Assembly: GCA_036387335.1 (NCBI GenBank)
Contig: DASVTZ010000110.1
Span: forward strand, 23,650-87,649
Direction of reading: 5' to 3'
Length of the DNA: 64,000 nucleotides
DNA from: Longimicrobium sp.
GTDB taxonomy: Bacteria; Gemmatimonadota; Gemmatimonadetes; Longimicrobiales; Longimicrobiaceae
Shown: in pieces, positions 34,770 through 43,338 of the stretch
Position numbering within the stretch: position 1 is the first letter of the stretch
How the letters are laid out: the number at the start of each line of letters is the position of its first letter
Translations under genes and position numbers: made by a program
Notes under the pieces: model-generated
The model's input: the letters and a program-made list of their open reading frames with translations, nothing else
Told to the model about the DNA's origin: nothing
Databases searched by the model: none

Positions 34770-35222
34770 CTATTCGTCTTCCACCCGCAGGTGCGTGACC
34801 TCCACCGGCACACGCTCCGCGAGCGCGTCGGCGACGAGGCTGCGGTGGCAGTGGGTGGGGTCGGCTTCCAGGCAGAGCAGGCAGACGCGGCGGCCGGAGG
34901 TCACGAGCGTGGCCAGCGTTTCGAGGTCGGCCTGCGCGGCGGGAGTGGCGAGGTGCTCCGCGAAGACGGTGCGCATCTCGTCGTGCCGTCCCGCGCGGGC
35001 GGCGGCGCGTCCTTCTGCCGGCGTCCCGAGGCCGCGCAGGTGGAGGTACTCGATGCCGGCGCCCGACAGGTTCGCGGCGAGCGCGGTCTTGGCGAACCCA
35101 GGCCTCCGCGAGCTGGCCAGGGCGCGCACGTCCACGACGAGCTCCACCTCCGCATCCCGCAGCGCCGCGAGGAACCGCTTGACCGTCGCGTCTTCGTAGC
35201 CGATGGTGGCGACCGGCGTCAT
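34770..35222 (-). CDS. DUF488 family protein
   Basis: The 150-residue protein shows the DUF488 pattern: VATIGYEDATVKRFLAAL, ELVVDVRALASSRRPGFAKT, IEYLHLRGLGTP, and VCLLCLEADPTHCHRSLVAD with conserved cysteines and histidines. The family's activity is unknown; the CxE-x3-HCHR block looks like a catalytic or metal site. Its start overlaps the DUF433 stop (ATGA), and the GNAT gene follows. Confidence 0.88.
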   Translation of the reverse strand: MTPVATIGYEDATVKRFLAALRDAEVELVVDVRALASSRRPGFAKTALAANLSGAGIEYLHLRGLGTPAEGRAAARAGRHDEMRTVFAEHLATPAAQADLETLATLVTSGRRVCLLCLEADPTHCHRSLVADALAERVPVEVTHLRVEDE

Positions 35223-35650
35223 GCGTCCGGCGGGGTCTTCGCGGCCTGCGCGCGCAGCATCTCCACGTTGCGCTTGAGCGTCGTCAGCATCTCCGAGTAC
35301 ACCGGGTCCGGGGAGTGGGCGAGCACGTCCGCCACCGCCGCCATCGCGTCCTCATGCGTGTTGATCGCCTTCTGCAGGTTCACCTTGAGGTTGTCCTGTG
35401 GCTCCATCGAATGCTCCGCGATGTGGAATGTGGAAGTGGATAGCTTCAGCAGCGCGACCGCCTGCTCTCGCCGGACGCTGGGAAAGTGATCGAGGAACTC
35501 TTCGAGCGTGTAGCCGCCTTCAAGGTACTCAACAAGGCTTTGCACTGGCACGCGCGTCCCGACGAACACGGGATCTCCGCTGTGAACGTCGGGATCGCTG
35601 TGAACGACGCTGCCGTCCGGCAGTGTCAGTGGGCGGGCATCCTTGTCCAT
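35219..35650 (-). CDS. DUF433 protein with a C-terminal helical extension
   Basis: The ATG at 35650 follows GGGGGGAAG and gives 143 residues. Residues 15-75 match DUF433 (HSDPDVHSGDPVFVGTRVPV, LVEYLEGGYTLEEFLDHFP), a small winged-helix-like domain often acting as antitoxin to DUF5615/PIN-like toxins. The C-terminal 60 residues are an added helical segment (NLQKAINTHEDAMAAVADVL, EMLTTLKRNVEMLRAQ). No toxin gene is adjacent; DUF488 follows by a 4-bp overlap. The role may therefore be regulatory rather than antitoxin. Confidence 0.8.
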   Translation of the reverse strand: MDKDARPLTLPDGSVVHSDPDVHSGDPVFVGTRVPVQSLVEYLEGGYTLEEFLDHFPSVRREQAVALLKLSTSTFHIAEHSMEPQDNLKVNLQKAINTHEDAMAAVADVLAHSPDPVYSEMLTTLKRNVEMLRAQAAKTPPDA

Positions 35651-35746
35651 CTTCCCCCCCCGCTGTCGAGTCGCCCGAGATTCCCCTTCTACATCCCAGC
35701 AACCCGCGAGCCAGCAACAGAAACCCTCAACTCCAGCGTTCCCGAT

Positions 35747-35777
35747 GTTCTCTCTCTGCGTCTCCGCGCCTCCGCGT
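35747..35777. repeat. Half copy of the CTCCGCGTGAG repeat family
   Basis: TTCTCTCTGCGTCTCCGCGCCTCCGCGTGAAACC matches the right arm of the palindromic element. The left arm is missing. It fills the gap between puuD and the DUF433 gene. Confidence 0.65.
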
Positions 35778-35790
35778 GAAACCAGCAGTT

Positions 35791-36975
35791 TTACTCGCGG
35801 TGCGCCCCCTGCGCGATCCAGCGGCCAAGGAGCGCGCGCTCTTCCGGCGTCGCAAAGGTCTTGTTGGCGGGCGGCATCGTCGCGGTCTCGACGGCGCGGA
35901 CGCGGATGCGCTCCACGCGGGCCAGGATCTGCTCCGGCGTGTCGAAGGCCACACCCGCCGGTGCCGCTCCAAAGGTGTGATCGGCCGCGCTGGCGGAGTG
36001 GCAGACGGCGCATCGCTTCTGGATGACGGCGTTGGCCTGCGCAAAGGTGACGCGCTCACCCGCGGACGCCTCGGTGCGGGACGCGGCCGGACGCGCCAGG
36101 AGGAGGAAGAGGGCGCCGAGCGTCGTCGCAAAGGTGGCGGCGAGCGCCAGCCTCCATCGCGGAAAGGTGAAGCGGACGTTCAGGATGTGGCGCACCGTGG
36201 CGCCCGCCAGCACGAGGATGCCGAGAAAGAGCCAGTTCAGCCGGTGCCCGTACAGGTCCGGGAAGTGGCTGCTCAGCATCAGCGCGATGACCGGAAAGGT
36301 CATGTAGTTGTTGTGGATCGACCGTTCCTTGGCGCGCTTCGAGGGCGCGGGGTCCGGCCGCTCCCCGCGCTCCGCGGCGGCCACCAGCACGCGCTGCGAA
36401 GGCATGATGACGCGGAACACGTTCCCCGCCATCAGCGTCCCCAGCATCGCGCCCACGTGCAGAAAGGCCGCGCGCCCGCTCAGCAGGTGCGTGAGCGCGT
36501 AGCCGACCCCAAGCACCAGCGCCAAGCCCGCCACCGCGCCCATCCGCCCCATCCGCGAGATCGCGCGGCCCAGCACGAAGTCGTACGCCAGCCAAGCCCC
36601 CACGATCGACCCCGCGGCCACGCCGACTGCTTGCGCCGGGGTGAGATCGCGCACCGCGGGGTCCACCAGGAGCGCGCCGCCGCTGGCGTAGTAAACCACG
36701 ACGAGGAGTGCGGCGCCGGTGAGCCAGGTGGTGTACGCCTGCCACTTGAACCAGTGCAGCGGCCGCGCGCGGTCCCACCCCACCACGTTCTTCTCCATGC
36801 GGTAGAACGCGCCGCTGTGCAGCAGCCAGATCTCCCCCTCCTTGCCCGGCTCAGTTGGGAGGAGGTTGCGGTCGATCCAGTTCCACAGCAGCGAGTTGCC
36901 GATCCACATGATCCCCGCGATCACGTGGATCCAGCGGAAAACGAGGTCGAGAATCTCGCGAACGGCGGGGTTCAT
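35791..36975 (-). CDS. puuD: Membrane-bound urate oxidase with C-terminal cytochrome c domain
   Basis: The 394-residue protein has about eight hydrophobic spans, from LVFRWIHVIAGIMWIGNSLL at the N-terminus onward, and conserved blocks GWDRARPLHWFKWQAY, GNVFRVIMPSQ and RSIHNNYMTFPVIALMLSSH. The C-terminus carries one c-type heme site, CAVCHSA (CxxCH), and a later methionine as possible ligand. This matches PuuD, which oxidises urate to 5-hydroxyisourate and feeds electrons to the respiratory chain instead of making peroxide. Its start overlaps the uraH stop by one base (TGATG). It ends the urate-degradation operon. Confidence 0.92.
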   Translation of the reverse strand: MNPAVREILDLVFRWIHVIAGIMWIGNSLLWNWIDRNLLPTEPGKEGEIWLLHSGAFYRMEKNVVGWDRARPLHWFKWQAYTTWLTGAALLVVVYYASGGALLVDPAVRDLTPAQAVGVAAGSIVGAWLAYDFVLGRAISRMGRMGAVAGLALVLGVGYALTHLLSGRAAFLHVGAMLGTLMAGNVFRVIMPSQRVLVAAAERGERPDPAPSKRAKERSIHNNYMTFPVIALMLSSHFPDLYGHRLNWLFLGILVLAGATVRHILNVRFTFPRWRLALAATFATTLGALFLLLARPAASRTEASAGERVTFAQANAVIQKRCAVCHSASAADHTFGAAPAGVAFDTPEQILARVERIRVRAVETATMPPANKTFATPEERALLGRWIAQGAHRE

Positions 36976-37316
36976 CAGCTTCCGCGGTAGGTGGAGTAGC
37001 CGAAGGGGCTCAGCAGGAGCGGGACGTGGAAGTGCTCGCCTCCGTTCTTTACCTGGAAAACGATGGCGACCTCCGGGTAGAACGCCTCGACTCCCTGCGC
37101 CGCGAAATAGGCGCCTGTGTCGAAGACGAGCCGGTACGTCCCCTTCTCGAGCGGAGCGCCTGCGGGAAGGAGGGTGCGCAGGCGCCCGTCCGCATCGGTC
37201 TCGCCGCGCCCGAGCGGTGTCGCGGCGCCATCCCCCACGCGCTCCAGCACGATCGCCACGCCCGATGCGGGCCATCCGCGGGCGGTGTCCAGCACGTGCG
37301 TCGTGATCGCGCTCAT
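36975..37316 (-). CDS. uraH: 5-hydroxyisourate hydrolase (transthyretin-like)
   Basis: The 113-residue protein has the HIUase signatures: ITTHVLDTARGWPA with the active-site histidine, and the exact C-terminal tetrapeptide YRGS after HFHVPLLLSPFGYST. It converts 5-hydroxyisourate from PuuD to OHCU in the cytoplasm. The gene lies between uraD (28 bp upstream) and puuD, with which it overlaps. No strong Shine-Dalgarno is seen before the ATG. Confidence 0.95.
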   Translation of the reverse strand: MSAITTHVLDTARGWPASGVAIVLERVGDGAATPLGRGETDADGRLRTLLPAGAPLEKGTYRLVFDTGAYFAAQGVEAFYPEVAIVFQVKNGGEHFHVPLLLSPFGYSTYRGS

Positions 37317-37344
37317 GGTTCGGTTGGTGGGGTGTGGATCTGGT

Positions 37345-37863
37345 TTACTCGCCGCGGACGGCCAGCAGCTTCTCCAGCCGAATCCGCGTGATCTTGCTCT
37401 GCTCCCCCGCCGCGACGCGCAGCTCGGCCGCCGGGTCATTGCCGAGCCGCTGGCGGAGGAGGGCGAGCATCTCGTCAGCCGTCTTCCCCGTCGCGCAGAC
37501 GATGTAGATGAAGCCGAAGCGCTCGTCGTATTCGCGATTTCCCTCCGCAAGCGCCCGCTGCGTCTCGGCGGCGGCGCTGCTCACCCCCGCCTGCTCCCCC
37601 GCGGACCACGCCTGCTCGCGCGAAGTCTGCCCCGCCTCCGCCTTCTTCTCGCCAATGCGGGGATGGCTGCGAAATGCTTCGAGCCAGTCCCGTTCCTCGA
37701 GCGCCCACCACACCTCGTCTGCCCGCTCCAACAGCGCCGCCTCGTCCGCGAACGGCCGTGCCGCCGCCATCCGCCGCGCCCACTCCCGCGATCCGCAGCA
37801 GGTGAGTAGCTCGCGCATGGCGTCATCGTGCGGAAGGGAGTTGAGGTGGTCGAGGGCGGTCAT
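37345..37863 (-). CDS. uraD: OHCU decarboxylase
   Basis: The 172-residue all-helical protein has EAFRSHPRIGEKKAE with the catalytic histidine, the LAEGNREYDERFGFIYIVCA block and GKTADEMLALLRQRLGND, all diagnostic. It converts 2-oxo-4-hydroxy-4-carboxy-5-ureidoimidazoline to S-allantoin. It precedes uraH and follows allantoicase, from which it is separated by a 126-bp gap containing a hairpin repeat. Confidence 0.95.
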   Translation of the reverse strand: MTALDHLNSLPHDDAMRELLTCCGSREWARRMAAARPFADEAALLERADEVWWALEERDWLEAFRSHPRIGEKKAEAGQTSREQAWSAGEQAGVSSAAAETQRALAEGNREYDERFGFIYIVCATGKTADEMLALLRQRLGNDPAAELRVAAGEQSKITRIRLEKLLAVRGE

Positions 37864-37945
37864 TGTGGGTCAGGTGGCGAGTGAACTCGCTGCAACAACA
37901 GCACAAAGTCCGCCTTCGCGGACTCCCGGTCGAATCTCGCGTTCG

Positions 37946-38000
37946 TCGAGCCGGCTTTAGCCGCCTTCGCGTGGTTCCAGGCGGGGGCTTCAGCCCCCGC
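37946..38000. repeat. GGTTCCAG hairpin repeat, copy A
   Basis: The unit reads GTCGAGCCGGCTTTAGCC, then GCCTTCGCGTGGTTCCAGGC, then the perfect hairpin GCGGGGGCTTCAGCCCCCGC (37981-38000, written on the plus strand). Related copies lie at 46155 and 63813. This copy overlaps the 3' end of the allantoicase gene, whose stop codon (37990-37992) falls in the hairpin. Confidence 0.75.
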
Positions 38001-39087
38001 CGCTCCCGCCTCCGCTGCCCTCGCCCCGGTCGATTTCGCCCCTGCCGATCTCGCCCCCGCCGCTATCCCCCCCGCCGCCCTCACCCCCGCTGTGCCGCGC
38101 ATCCAGCACCCCGAACAACCGTAGCCGCGCGATCCCGCCGTCCGGAAAGACGTTGAGACGCACGTGGGTCGCGGGGCCTGCGGCGATGACCTGGTCCTCG
38201 AAGCGGTGGCGCGCGTGGGGCTGGAGACCGGTTTCGGCCAGGAGCGGCGTCCAGGGCGCGGAGGGGGCGGCGAGCGCGTCTGCGGTGGCGCCGGGGAGGT
38301 GGATCGCCTCCAGGGTGCAGCGCTCGGGCGCGTTTCCCTTGAAGTGGTCGGTGTCGATCTCCACGCGGTGGATCGTGCCCGGCGCGGCGAGGCGCACGAT
38401 GCTCCAGTCGTGGCCCGGCCCGCGGCGGCGTCGCGTCTCCCATCCGTCGCCCATGTGCGTGGAACGCCCGGGGAGCACCAGGTTCTGCCGGTCCCCAAAG
38501 AACATGTCGCTGCACGACACCACCCACCCGCCGTTCTCCATCGCAGCCAGATCCACCTCGCCCCCCGACCGGGCGAAGCGCGTCCACTCGGGCACCACCT
38601 CGCCGTGCACCCGCAGTCGCGCCACACCCCCATCCGGGTAGATGTGGAAGCGCAGATGCGTCAAACGCCGGTCGTGCGATACGTCAAAACGGTTCTTGTG
38701 ATCGCCCAGCAACGGCGATTTCGGGAGGATCTCGGTCCACTCCGCGTGTGCCAGCTCGGCGGCGGACGGTGTGCCGGGGACGGAGCAGCCCTCCAGCGAG
38801 CAGTGCTCGGGGTAGTTGCCGCGAAAGAACGCCGTGTCCGCCACCACGCCGCGCACCATGCCTGGCGCGCCCAGGCGAATGATGCACCAGTCGTGGTCCG
38901 GCGAGTGGCGGCGGGTCTCCCAGCCGTCCATCCACTTGCCGCGCTCGGTGTACTCGCCCTCGCGCCACTCCGCGGGGCCGGGCTTCAGCAGGCCTTCCTT
39001 GGGGGCGAAGAACTCGTCATTGGCCGCCAGCACCGCGCCGCCCAGCCTCTCAGACGCCAGGTCCGGCAGCTCCTCGAAGTCGGTCAT
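37990..39087 (-). CDS. alc: Allantoicase
   Basis: The 365-residue protein contains two homologous allantoicase domains. Each has the signature DGWETRR...DHDWCIIRLG (first) or GHDWSIVRLA (second), and each ends in a LRFHIYPDGGVARLRVHGE or LNVFPDGGIARLRLFG block. It hydrolyses allantoate to ureidoglycolate and urea. The start overlaps the allantoinase stop (ATGA). The last ~32 residues, after LFGVLDARH, are Gly/Glu-rich low complexity and the stop codon lies inside a repeat hairpin, so this tail is probably a recent addition. Confidence 0.93.
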   Translation of the reverse strand: MTDFEELPDLASERLGGAVLAANDEFFAPKEGLLKPGPAEWREGEYTERGKWMDGWETRRHSPDHDWCIIRLGAPGMVRGVVADTAFFRGNYPEHCSLEGCSVPGTPSAAELAHAEWTEILPKSPLLGDHKNRFDVSHDRRLTHLRFHIYPDGGVARLRVHGEVVPEWTRFARSGGEVDLAAMENGGWVVSCSDMFFGDRQNLVLPGRSTHMGDGWETRRRRGPGHDWSIVRLAAPGTIHRVEIDTDHFKGNAPERCTLEAIHLPGATADALAAPSAPWTPLLAETGLQPHARHRFEDQVIAAGPATHVRLNVFPDGGIARLRLFGVLDARHSGGEGGGGDSGGGEIGRGEIDRGEGSGGGSGGG

Positions 39088-40433
39088 GCGTCGTCGCGAA
39101 GGAGGATGCGCCCGGCCGGCTGATCCGCAAAGCGGCCGCGGTCGTACACCTGCACCCCACGAACGTACGTCGCCAGCACCTCCCCGGCAAAGACTCCGCC
39201 CGCGTACGGAGTCACTTTGTGCCTGTGATGAAGCTCCTCCGGCCGCACGGTGGCCTCCGGGTCCGGGTCCCACACCACCAGGTCCGCATCGCATCCTACC
39301 GCAATGGAGCCCTTGCGCCCCTCCAGCCCCGTGAGTCGCGCCGGGGCCGCGCACATCCATTCGGCGACGCGATCGAAGCCGATCCCGCGCGCCCTCGCGT
39401 CCGTCCACATCACGCGCATCCCGAGCTGGAGCGACGCGATTCCGCCCCACGCCGTGAACCAGTCGCCGGCCTTCATCGACGGCGGGCACGGCGAGTGGTC
39501 GGACGCGACGAGATCCAGCTCGCCCGCCGCGAGCGCATCCCACAGCCGGTCGCGGTTCGCCCGGTGGCGGATCGGGGGCGCGCACTTCCACTCCAGCCCA
39601 TCGTCGCGGATCTCCGCCGCCGCGAAGTGCAGGTAGTGCGGGCACGTCTCCGCGGTGACCGGCAGCCCCTCCGCGCGCGCCGCGCGGAGCAGCGGGAGCG
39701 CCTCCGCCGCCGCCAGGTGGACGATGTGCACCTGTGTGCCGAACTCGCGGCAGAGGCGGATCATCATCTCGATCGCCTCGACCTCTGCCTGAGGAGGGCG
39801 GGAGCGCAGATAAGTGGCATACGCGCGCGGGTCCTCGCCGGCGATGGCTGCGGCGGCGCGCTCCAGCGGCGCCGGAAGCTCGGCATGCACCAGCAGCGGC
39901 GCACCCAGCTCGGCCATGATCGGCATTGCGAGTCGCAGCTCCGCCTCGCCCACGTGGCCGAACTCAGCGACGCCGGAGGGGGCGAGGAAGCACTTGAAGC
40001 CGAGCACCCCCGCCTCCCACAGCGGGCGCAGCTCGGCCTCGTTCCCCGGCACCACGCCTCCCCAGAACCCCACGTCCACGCCGCACTTCCCGCGCGCCGC
40101 GTCCAGCTTCGCCCGCAGCCCATCCGCCGAAGTCGTGGCGGGGATGCTGTTCAGCGGCATGTCCACGATCGTCGTCACCCCGCCGGCCGCGGCGGCGCGG
40201 GTGGCGGTCGCGAAGCCCTCCCACTCCGTCCGCCCCGGCTCGTTGACGTGCACGTGCGTGTCCACGAGTCCCGGCATCAGGACCGCATCGCCCGCATCCA
40301 CCACCGTCGCGCCATTTCCCGCATCGTCGAACGCCCGGATCGCCGCGATCCGGGCGCCCACCACGTGCACGGACGCGGGCCGCATGCCCTCCGGCAGGAC
40401 CACGCGGCGCGCGCGGAAGACGATCTCGCTCAC
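39084..40433 (-). CDS. allB: Allantoinase
   Basis: The 449-residue amidohydrolase has VLMPGLVDTHVHVNEPGRTE (first metal ligands), FKCFLAPSG (carboxylated lysine), LLVHAELPAPLE, HIVHLAAAEALPLL, ETCPHYLHFAA and VASDHSPCPPSMK. These blocks identify AllB rather than dihydroorotase. It opens the hydantoin ring of allantoin to allantoate. It overlaps both the upstream membrane-protein gene and downstream allantoicase by 4 bp, placing it centrally in the operon. Confidence 0.95.
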   Translation of the reverse strand: MSEIVFRARRVVLPEGMRPASVHVVGARIAAIRAFDDAGNGATVVDAGDAVLMPGLVDTHVHVNEPGRTEWEGFATATRAAAAGGVTTIVDMPLNSIPATTSADGLRAKLDAARGKCGVDVGFWGGVVPGNEAELRPLWEAGVLGFKCFLAPSGVAEFGHVGEAELRLAMPIMAELGAPLLVHAELPAPLERAAAAIAGEDPRAYATYLRSRPPQAEVEAIEMMIRLCREFGTQVHIVHLAAAEALPLLRAARAEGLPVTAETCPHYLHFAAAEIRDDGLEWKCAPPIRHRANRDRLWDALAAGELDLVASDHSPCPPSMKAGDWFTAWGGIASLQLGMRVMWTDARARGIGFDRVAEWMCAAPARLTGLEGRKGSIAVGCDADLVVWDPDPEATVRPEELHHRHKVTPYAGGVFAGEVLATYVRGVQVYDRGRFADQPAGRILLRDDA

Positions 40434-41053
40434 GCGACGCGCAGCCGGTACATGCCCTCACCCGGCGCGAAGCCCATGCGGCGCAGGTACTTGCTGTGCT
40501 CGCTGTTCCCGGGATCACTCAGGATCTCGTGCACGCCCAGCTCGCGAAAGAACTCCGCCTGGTCGGTGAAGAGGTAGCGCCCCGTCTTGAAGTCGCGGAA
40601 CTGCGGGATCACGAAGTCCAGCACCACGCGGAGCGCGCCATCCCCCTCTGTCTCGCCGATGAAGAGCCCCGCCGGCACCATGTCGCGCAGCACGAAAAAG
40701 GTGAGCTGCCCCGCGGCCGGCGTGTGCGTGAAGCCGGGGAGGAAGCGCTGGATGTCGGCCTGGTAGAAGTCCAGGAAGTAGCGCAGGTACTCCGAATCCG
40801 GCTGCACGCGCAGGAGCTTGAAGTACTCGCGTGAAGCCAGCATCTGCCGCAGGTAGTACAGGTTGATGAGCACGATCAGCCCGTTCACCGCCGCCACGGG
40901 ATACGCGTGGATCAGCACCCCGTACACCGTGAACGCCGCCGATCCCACCAGGTTGATGATCCTCAGCCGCAGGATCGAACTCATCATCAGTGACACGGCC
41001 ACCAGCACCGACGCCACGTACCCCACGATCTCCAGCACCATCTGTGAATCCAT
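40430..41053 (-). CDS. YgjV-like membrane protein with GNAT-like C-terminus
   Basis: The 207-residue protein has three or four hydrophobic segments within the first 85 residues (VLEIVGYVASVLVAVSLMMS, INLVGSAAFTVYGVL, AAVNGLIVLINLYYL), as in YgjV/PnuC-like proteins. A soluble C-terminal domain follows, whose end (NSEHSKYLRRMGFAPGEG) resembles the last motif of acetyltransferases. It is the first gene of the urate operon and overlaps allB by 4 bp, so a role in substrate uptake or sensing is possible. Nothing in the sequence proves that. Confidence 0.75.
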   Translation of the reverse strand: MDSQMVLEIVGYVASVLVAVSLMMSSILRLRIINLVGSAAFTVYGVLIHAYPVAAVNGLIVLINLYYLRQMLASREYFKLLRVQPDSEYLRYFLDFYQADIQRFLPGFTHTPAAGQLTFFVLRDMVPAGLFIGETEGDGALRVVLDFVIPQFRDFKTGRYLFTDQAEFFRELGVHEILSDPGNSEHSKYLRRMGFAPGEGMYRLRVA

Positions 41054-41234
41054 GACCTCGTATCCTCTTCCCCGGAATCCTCTTGTGCACCCGCTAAGAC
41101 GTGGAATCTACCAGCCCGCACTCGGTGGCGCATGCCCGCACGCGGAAGCGGGAACGGCCTACCCTCAGACTGTTCCCGCTAAACGTGAATCAGATGGTTA
41201 TCTCACCAGTCCTACCTGCGGTAGCTCCCGGGCT

Positions 41235-42188
41235 TCATCTGCCAAGTGATCGCAGCAGACCGGCCAGCTCGCGCTCCAGCAGGCCCCAGTCCTGGGCTGA
41301 AGCGGTCTCCACCGCCGTCCGGATGCGCTCGGCGCCGCTGCGGGCGCCCGGATCGAGAGAGGGATCCCGCGCCATCCTCTCAAGCTGCGAGCGGGTGGCC
41401 CGGCTCCCAAAGAAGCCCTCGTCTCGGTTGGCGGCGGCGATGCGCGCCGATTCGATCCACGCACCCAGCTTCACCTGCTCCTCGCCCGCCATCTGCGGCA
41501 CCAGCTTGCGCCCTTCGTCCAGCAGCGGTTCGAGGCGTTCGGGCGGCTCGCCGGCGCGGCGGGCGACTTTGTGGTAGATGCCGGAGGGCGCCGCGGCGGA
41601 GAGGCCCTCCAGGAGCATCGCGGTCTCGGTGGCGAGCTGGGCGGTGGCGGGGTCGCGCCCGCGCACGGCGAGCTCCAGGTCCACCAGGCGCACGCCCAGG
41701 CGGACGGCGCGCGCGTCGTTGGTAAGCCCGTCGCCGGCACCGCGGGTGGTGCCCCAGGGGCTCGCGTCCCACCCAGCCGGGAGCGCGTCCGCCTCGACGG
41801 CAACGAGGCCGCGGTCCGCCGCGAAGCGCGTCCACAGCCAGGGCGCGAGCGCGATCCCGGCAAGCACCGCCGCGATCGCCAGCCAGCGCGGCGAGAGCCC
41901 GCGCCGGCGCGACGGCGCGTTCTGGATCGGCGTCACCTCCGGCGCGGCGTGGGTGGACGTTTCCTCAGGCGCGTCGTGGATCGGGGTCACCTCGGGCGCA
42001 ACAGGGATCGGCGTCACCCCCGGGGCGGCGCCCTCCAGCTCGGCGGTGATCGCTACCGCGTCCGCGTAGGCGTCAAAGTCGTCTTCCGATGCCGCGAGCT
42101 CGGCGAGCAGCTCGTTGCGCCGGTGCGCGTCCAGCCGCCCATCGAGGAGGGCGGCCAGGCGCTCTGCGTTCTTCATTGGGTCCGTCAT
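41235..42188 (-). CDS. Probable anti-sigma factor with one membrane span and a Pro-rich repeat
   Basis: The 317-residue protein begins with an anti-sigma-like helical region (AERLAALLDGRLDAHRRNEL, LAASEDDFDAYADAV), then residues 55-91 in which short PEVTPI-type units recur. One transmembrane helix follows at about 103-121 (WLAIAAVLAGIALAPWLW), and then a helical periplasmic domain. No zinc-binding HxxxCxxC is present. It lies 67 bp after the sigma factor gene in the same direction, supporting a sigma/anti-sigma pair. An alternative start is the Met at position 5. Confidence 0.65.
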   Translation of the reverse strand: MTDPMKNAERLAALLDGRLDAHRRNELLAELAASEDDFDAYADAVAITAELEGAAPGVTPIPVAPEVTPIHDAPEETSTHAAPEVTPIQNAPSRRRGLSPRWLAIAAVLAGIALAPWLWTRFAADRGLVAVEADALPAGWDASPWGTTRGAGDGLTNDARAVRLGVRLVDLELAVRGRDPATAQLATETAMLLEGLSAAAPSGIYHKVARRAGEPPERLEPLLDEGRKLVPQMAGEEQVKLGAWIESARIAAANRDEGFFGSRATRSQLERMARDPSLDPGARSGAERIRTAVETASAQDWGLLERELAGLLRSLGR

Positions 42189-42255
42189 CGGGTGCCCTCC
42201 ACCTGCGCGTCATACCTATTGGATGGACGCGTATAGCGTTTGTCGCGCGTTTCGC

Positions 42256-43038
42256 TCATTCCGCCTCCAGATTGCCGAGGAGCGACCGCACTTCGTCCGG
42301 CGTGATTCCGGAGGCCTGCAGGTGCCCGCGCAACTCGTTCAGGGTCCGCTCGATGCGCCTGTACAGAGGCTTTTGGGGCAGCGCCAGGCCGCGCGCGATG
42401 TCGGCCACGCTGAGATCCTCCCAGAAGCGCATCCGCAGGATCAGCCGGTCCTCTTCGCCCAGGCGGTCGAGCGCGCGGCTCAGCGCGTCGTGGAGTTGCG
42501 TCCGCTCCGCCTCCGACTCGGCGCGCTCCGTCAGGTCGTCCGCGGAGGCGGGGCCGGGGGTGTGCTCCAGCTCGTCGGCACCCACCTGCGACGGGCGCAG
42601 AGGCGTGCGCGCCGGGAGTCGCGCGAGCATCCGCGCCAGCTCGCCCTGCGAGGCATCGGTGTCGCCGGACGTGCGGAGGACTTCCACGGCCTGATCGAGC
42701 CCGTAACCGTCGCGGCGCACCAGCGTTTCCAGGCGCACGGCAACGGGCCCTTCGCGCCGCGCCGCGGCCGAGGGACGCCAGCGGCCCCAGCGGGATACAC
42801 GGTACTCACGAAAGAGCATCGACACCACGACCGTGAGGTACGTGTTCAGCGAGCTCTCGCCGCGGAACTTGCGGAGGGCGGCATACTCGTCTTCCACCAG
42901 CCTCATCCGCGCCCACGACGTGAAGTCCTCGCCCTCCGCACCGGCCAGCCCATGCCGCCGGCACAGGAGCGCACAGACGCGGTCGATCCAGGGGAGGTGT
43001 TCGAGGAAGAGGGCCTCGAGTTCCTTCCGGCTCGGCAT
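42256..43038 (-). CDS. Sigma-70 family RNA polymerase sigma factor (ECF-like)
   Basis: The 260-residue protein has region 2 features (FLEHLPWIDRVCALLCRRHG, EDFTSWARMRLVEDEYAALR, LNTYLTVVVSMLFREYRVS). Region 4 is at the C-terminus (ALDRLGEEDRLILRMRFWED, SVADIARGLALPQKPLYRRI). A 70-residue insert separates them. The layout is of the long ECF-like sigma factors seen with tandem membrane anti-sigma genes. The gene downstream encodes the probable anti-sigma. Confidence 0.85.
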   Translation of the reverse strand: MPSRKELEALFLEHLPWIDRVCALLCRRHGLAGAEGEDFTSWARMRLVEDEYAALRKFRGESSLNTYLTVVVSMLFREYRVSRWGRWRPSAAARREGPVAVRLETLVRRDGYGLDQAVEVLRTSGDTDASQGELARMLARLPARTPLRPSQVGADELEHTPGPASADDLTERAESEAERTQLHDALSRALDRLGEEDRLILRMRFWEDLSVADIARGLALPQKPLYRRIERTLNELRGHLQASGITPDEVRSLLGNLEAE

Positions 43039-43338
43039 TCGTTCCAGTGGGCTGGGTGGGTGGACGCACTTCGTCGGGGCGCGCGCTGAAGGTAGAGGGA
43101 CTCCGTAGCGCGATCAATGTTCCACCAGCAGAATTTGCGCCCGCAGAACGGCTTAATACGCGCGCCGCCGCTCCCGTGTTGTCTGATGCTCGGCACGAGC
43201 GAGGTCCTCCGCCGGTCCGGCGCGGGCCGGTCAAGTGGACGCGGTGGCGCGGCCGACCCGGTTTGCCGCCGCCGCCGATGCGCGGTATCGTGCACGGCCC
43301 GCCACACCGTTCGCCACTCGCCGACCGCACTCCCGCCC
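43039..43338. other. Intergenic region between divergent genes
   Basis: About 300 bp between the leftward sigma factor and the rightward transporter. Both promoters should be here, but I find no pair of elements good enough to annotate and no repeat. Confidence 0.45.
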
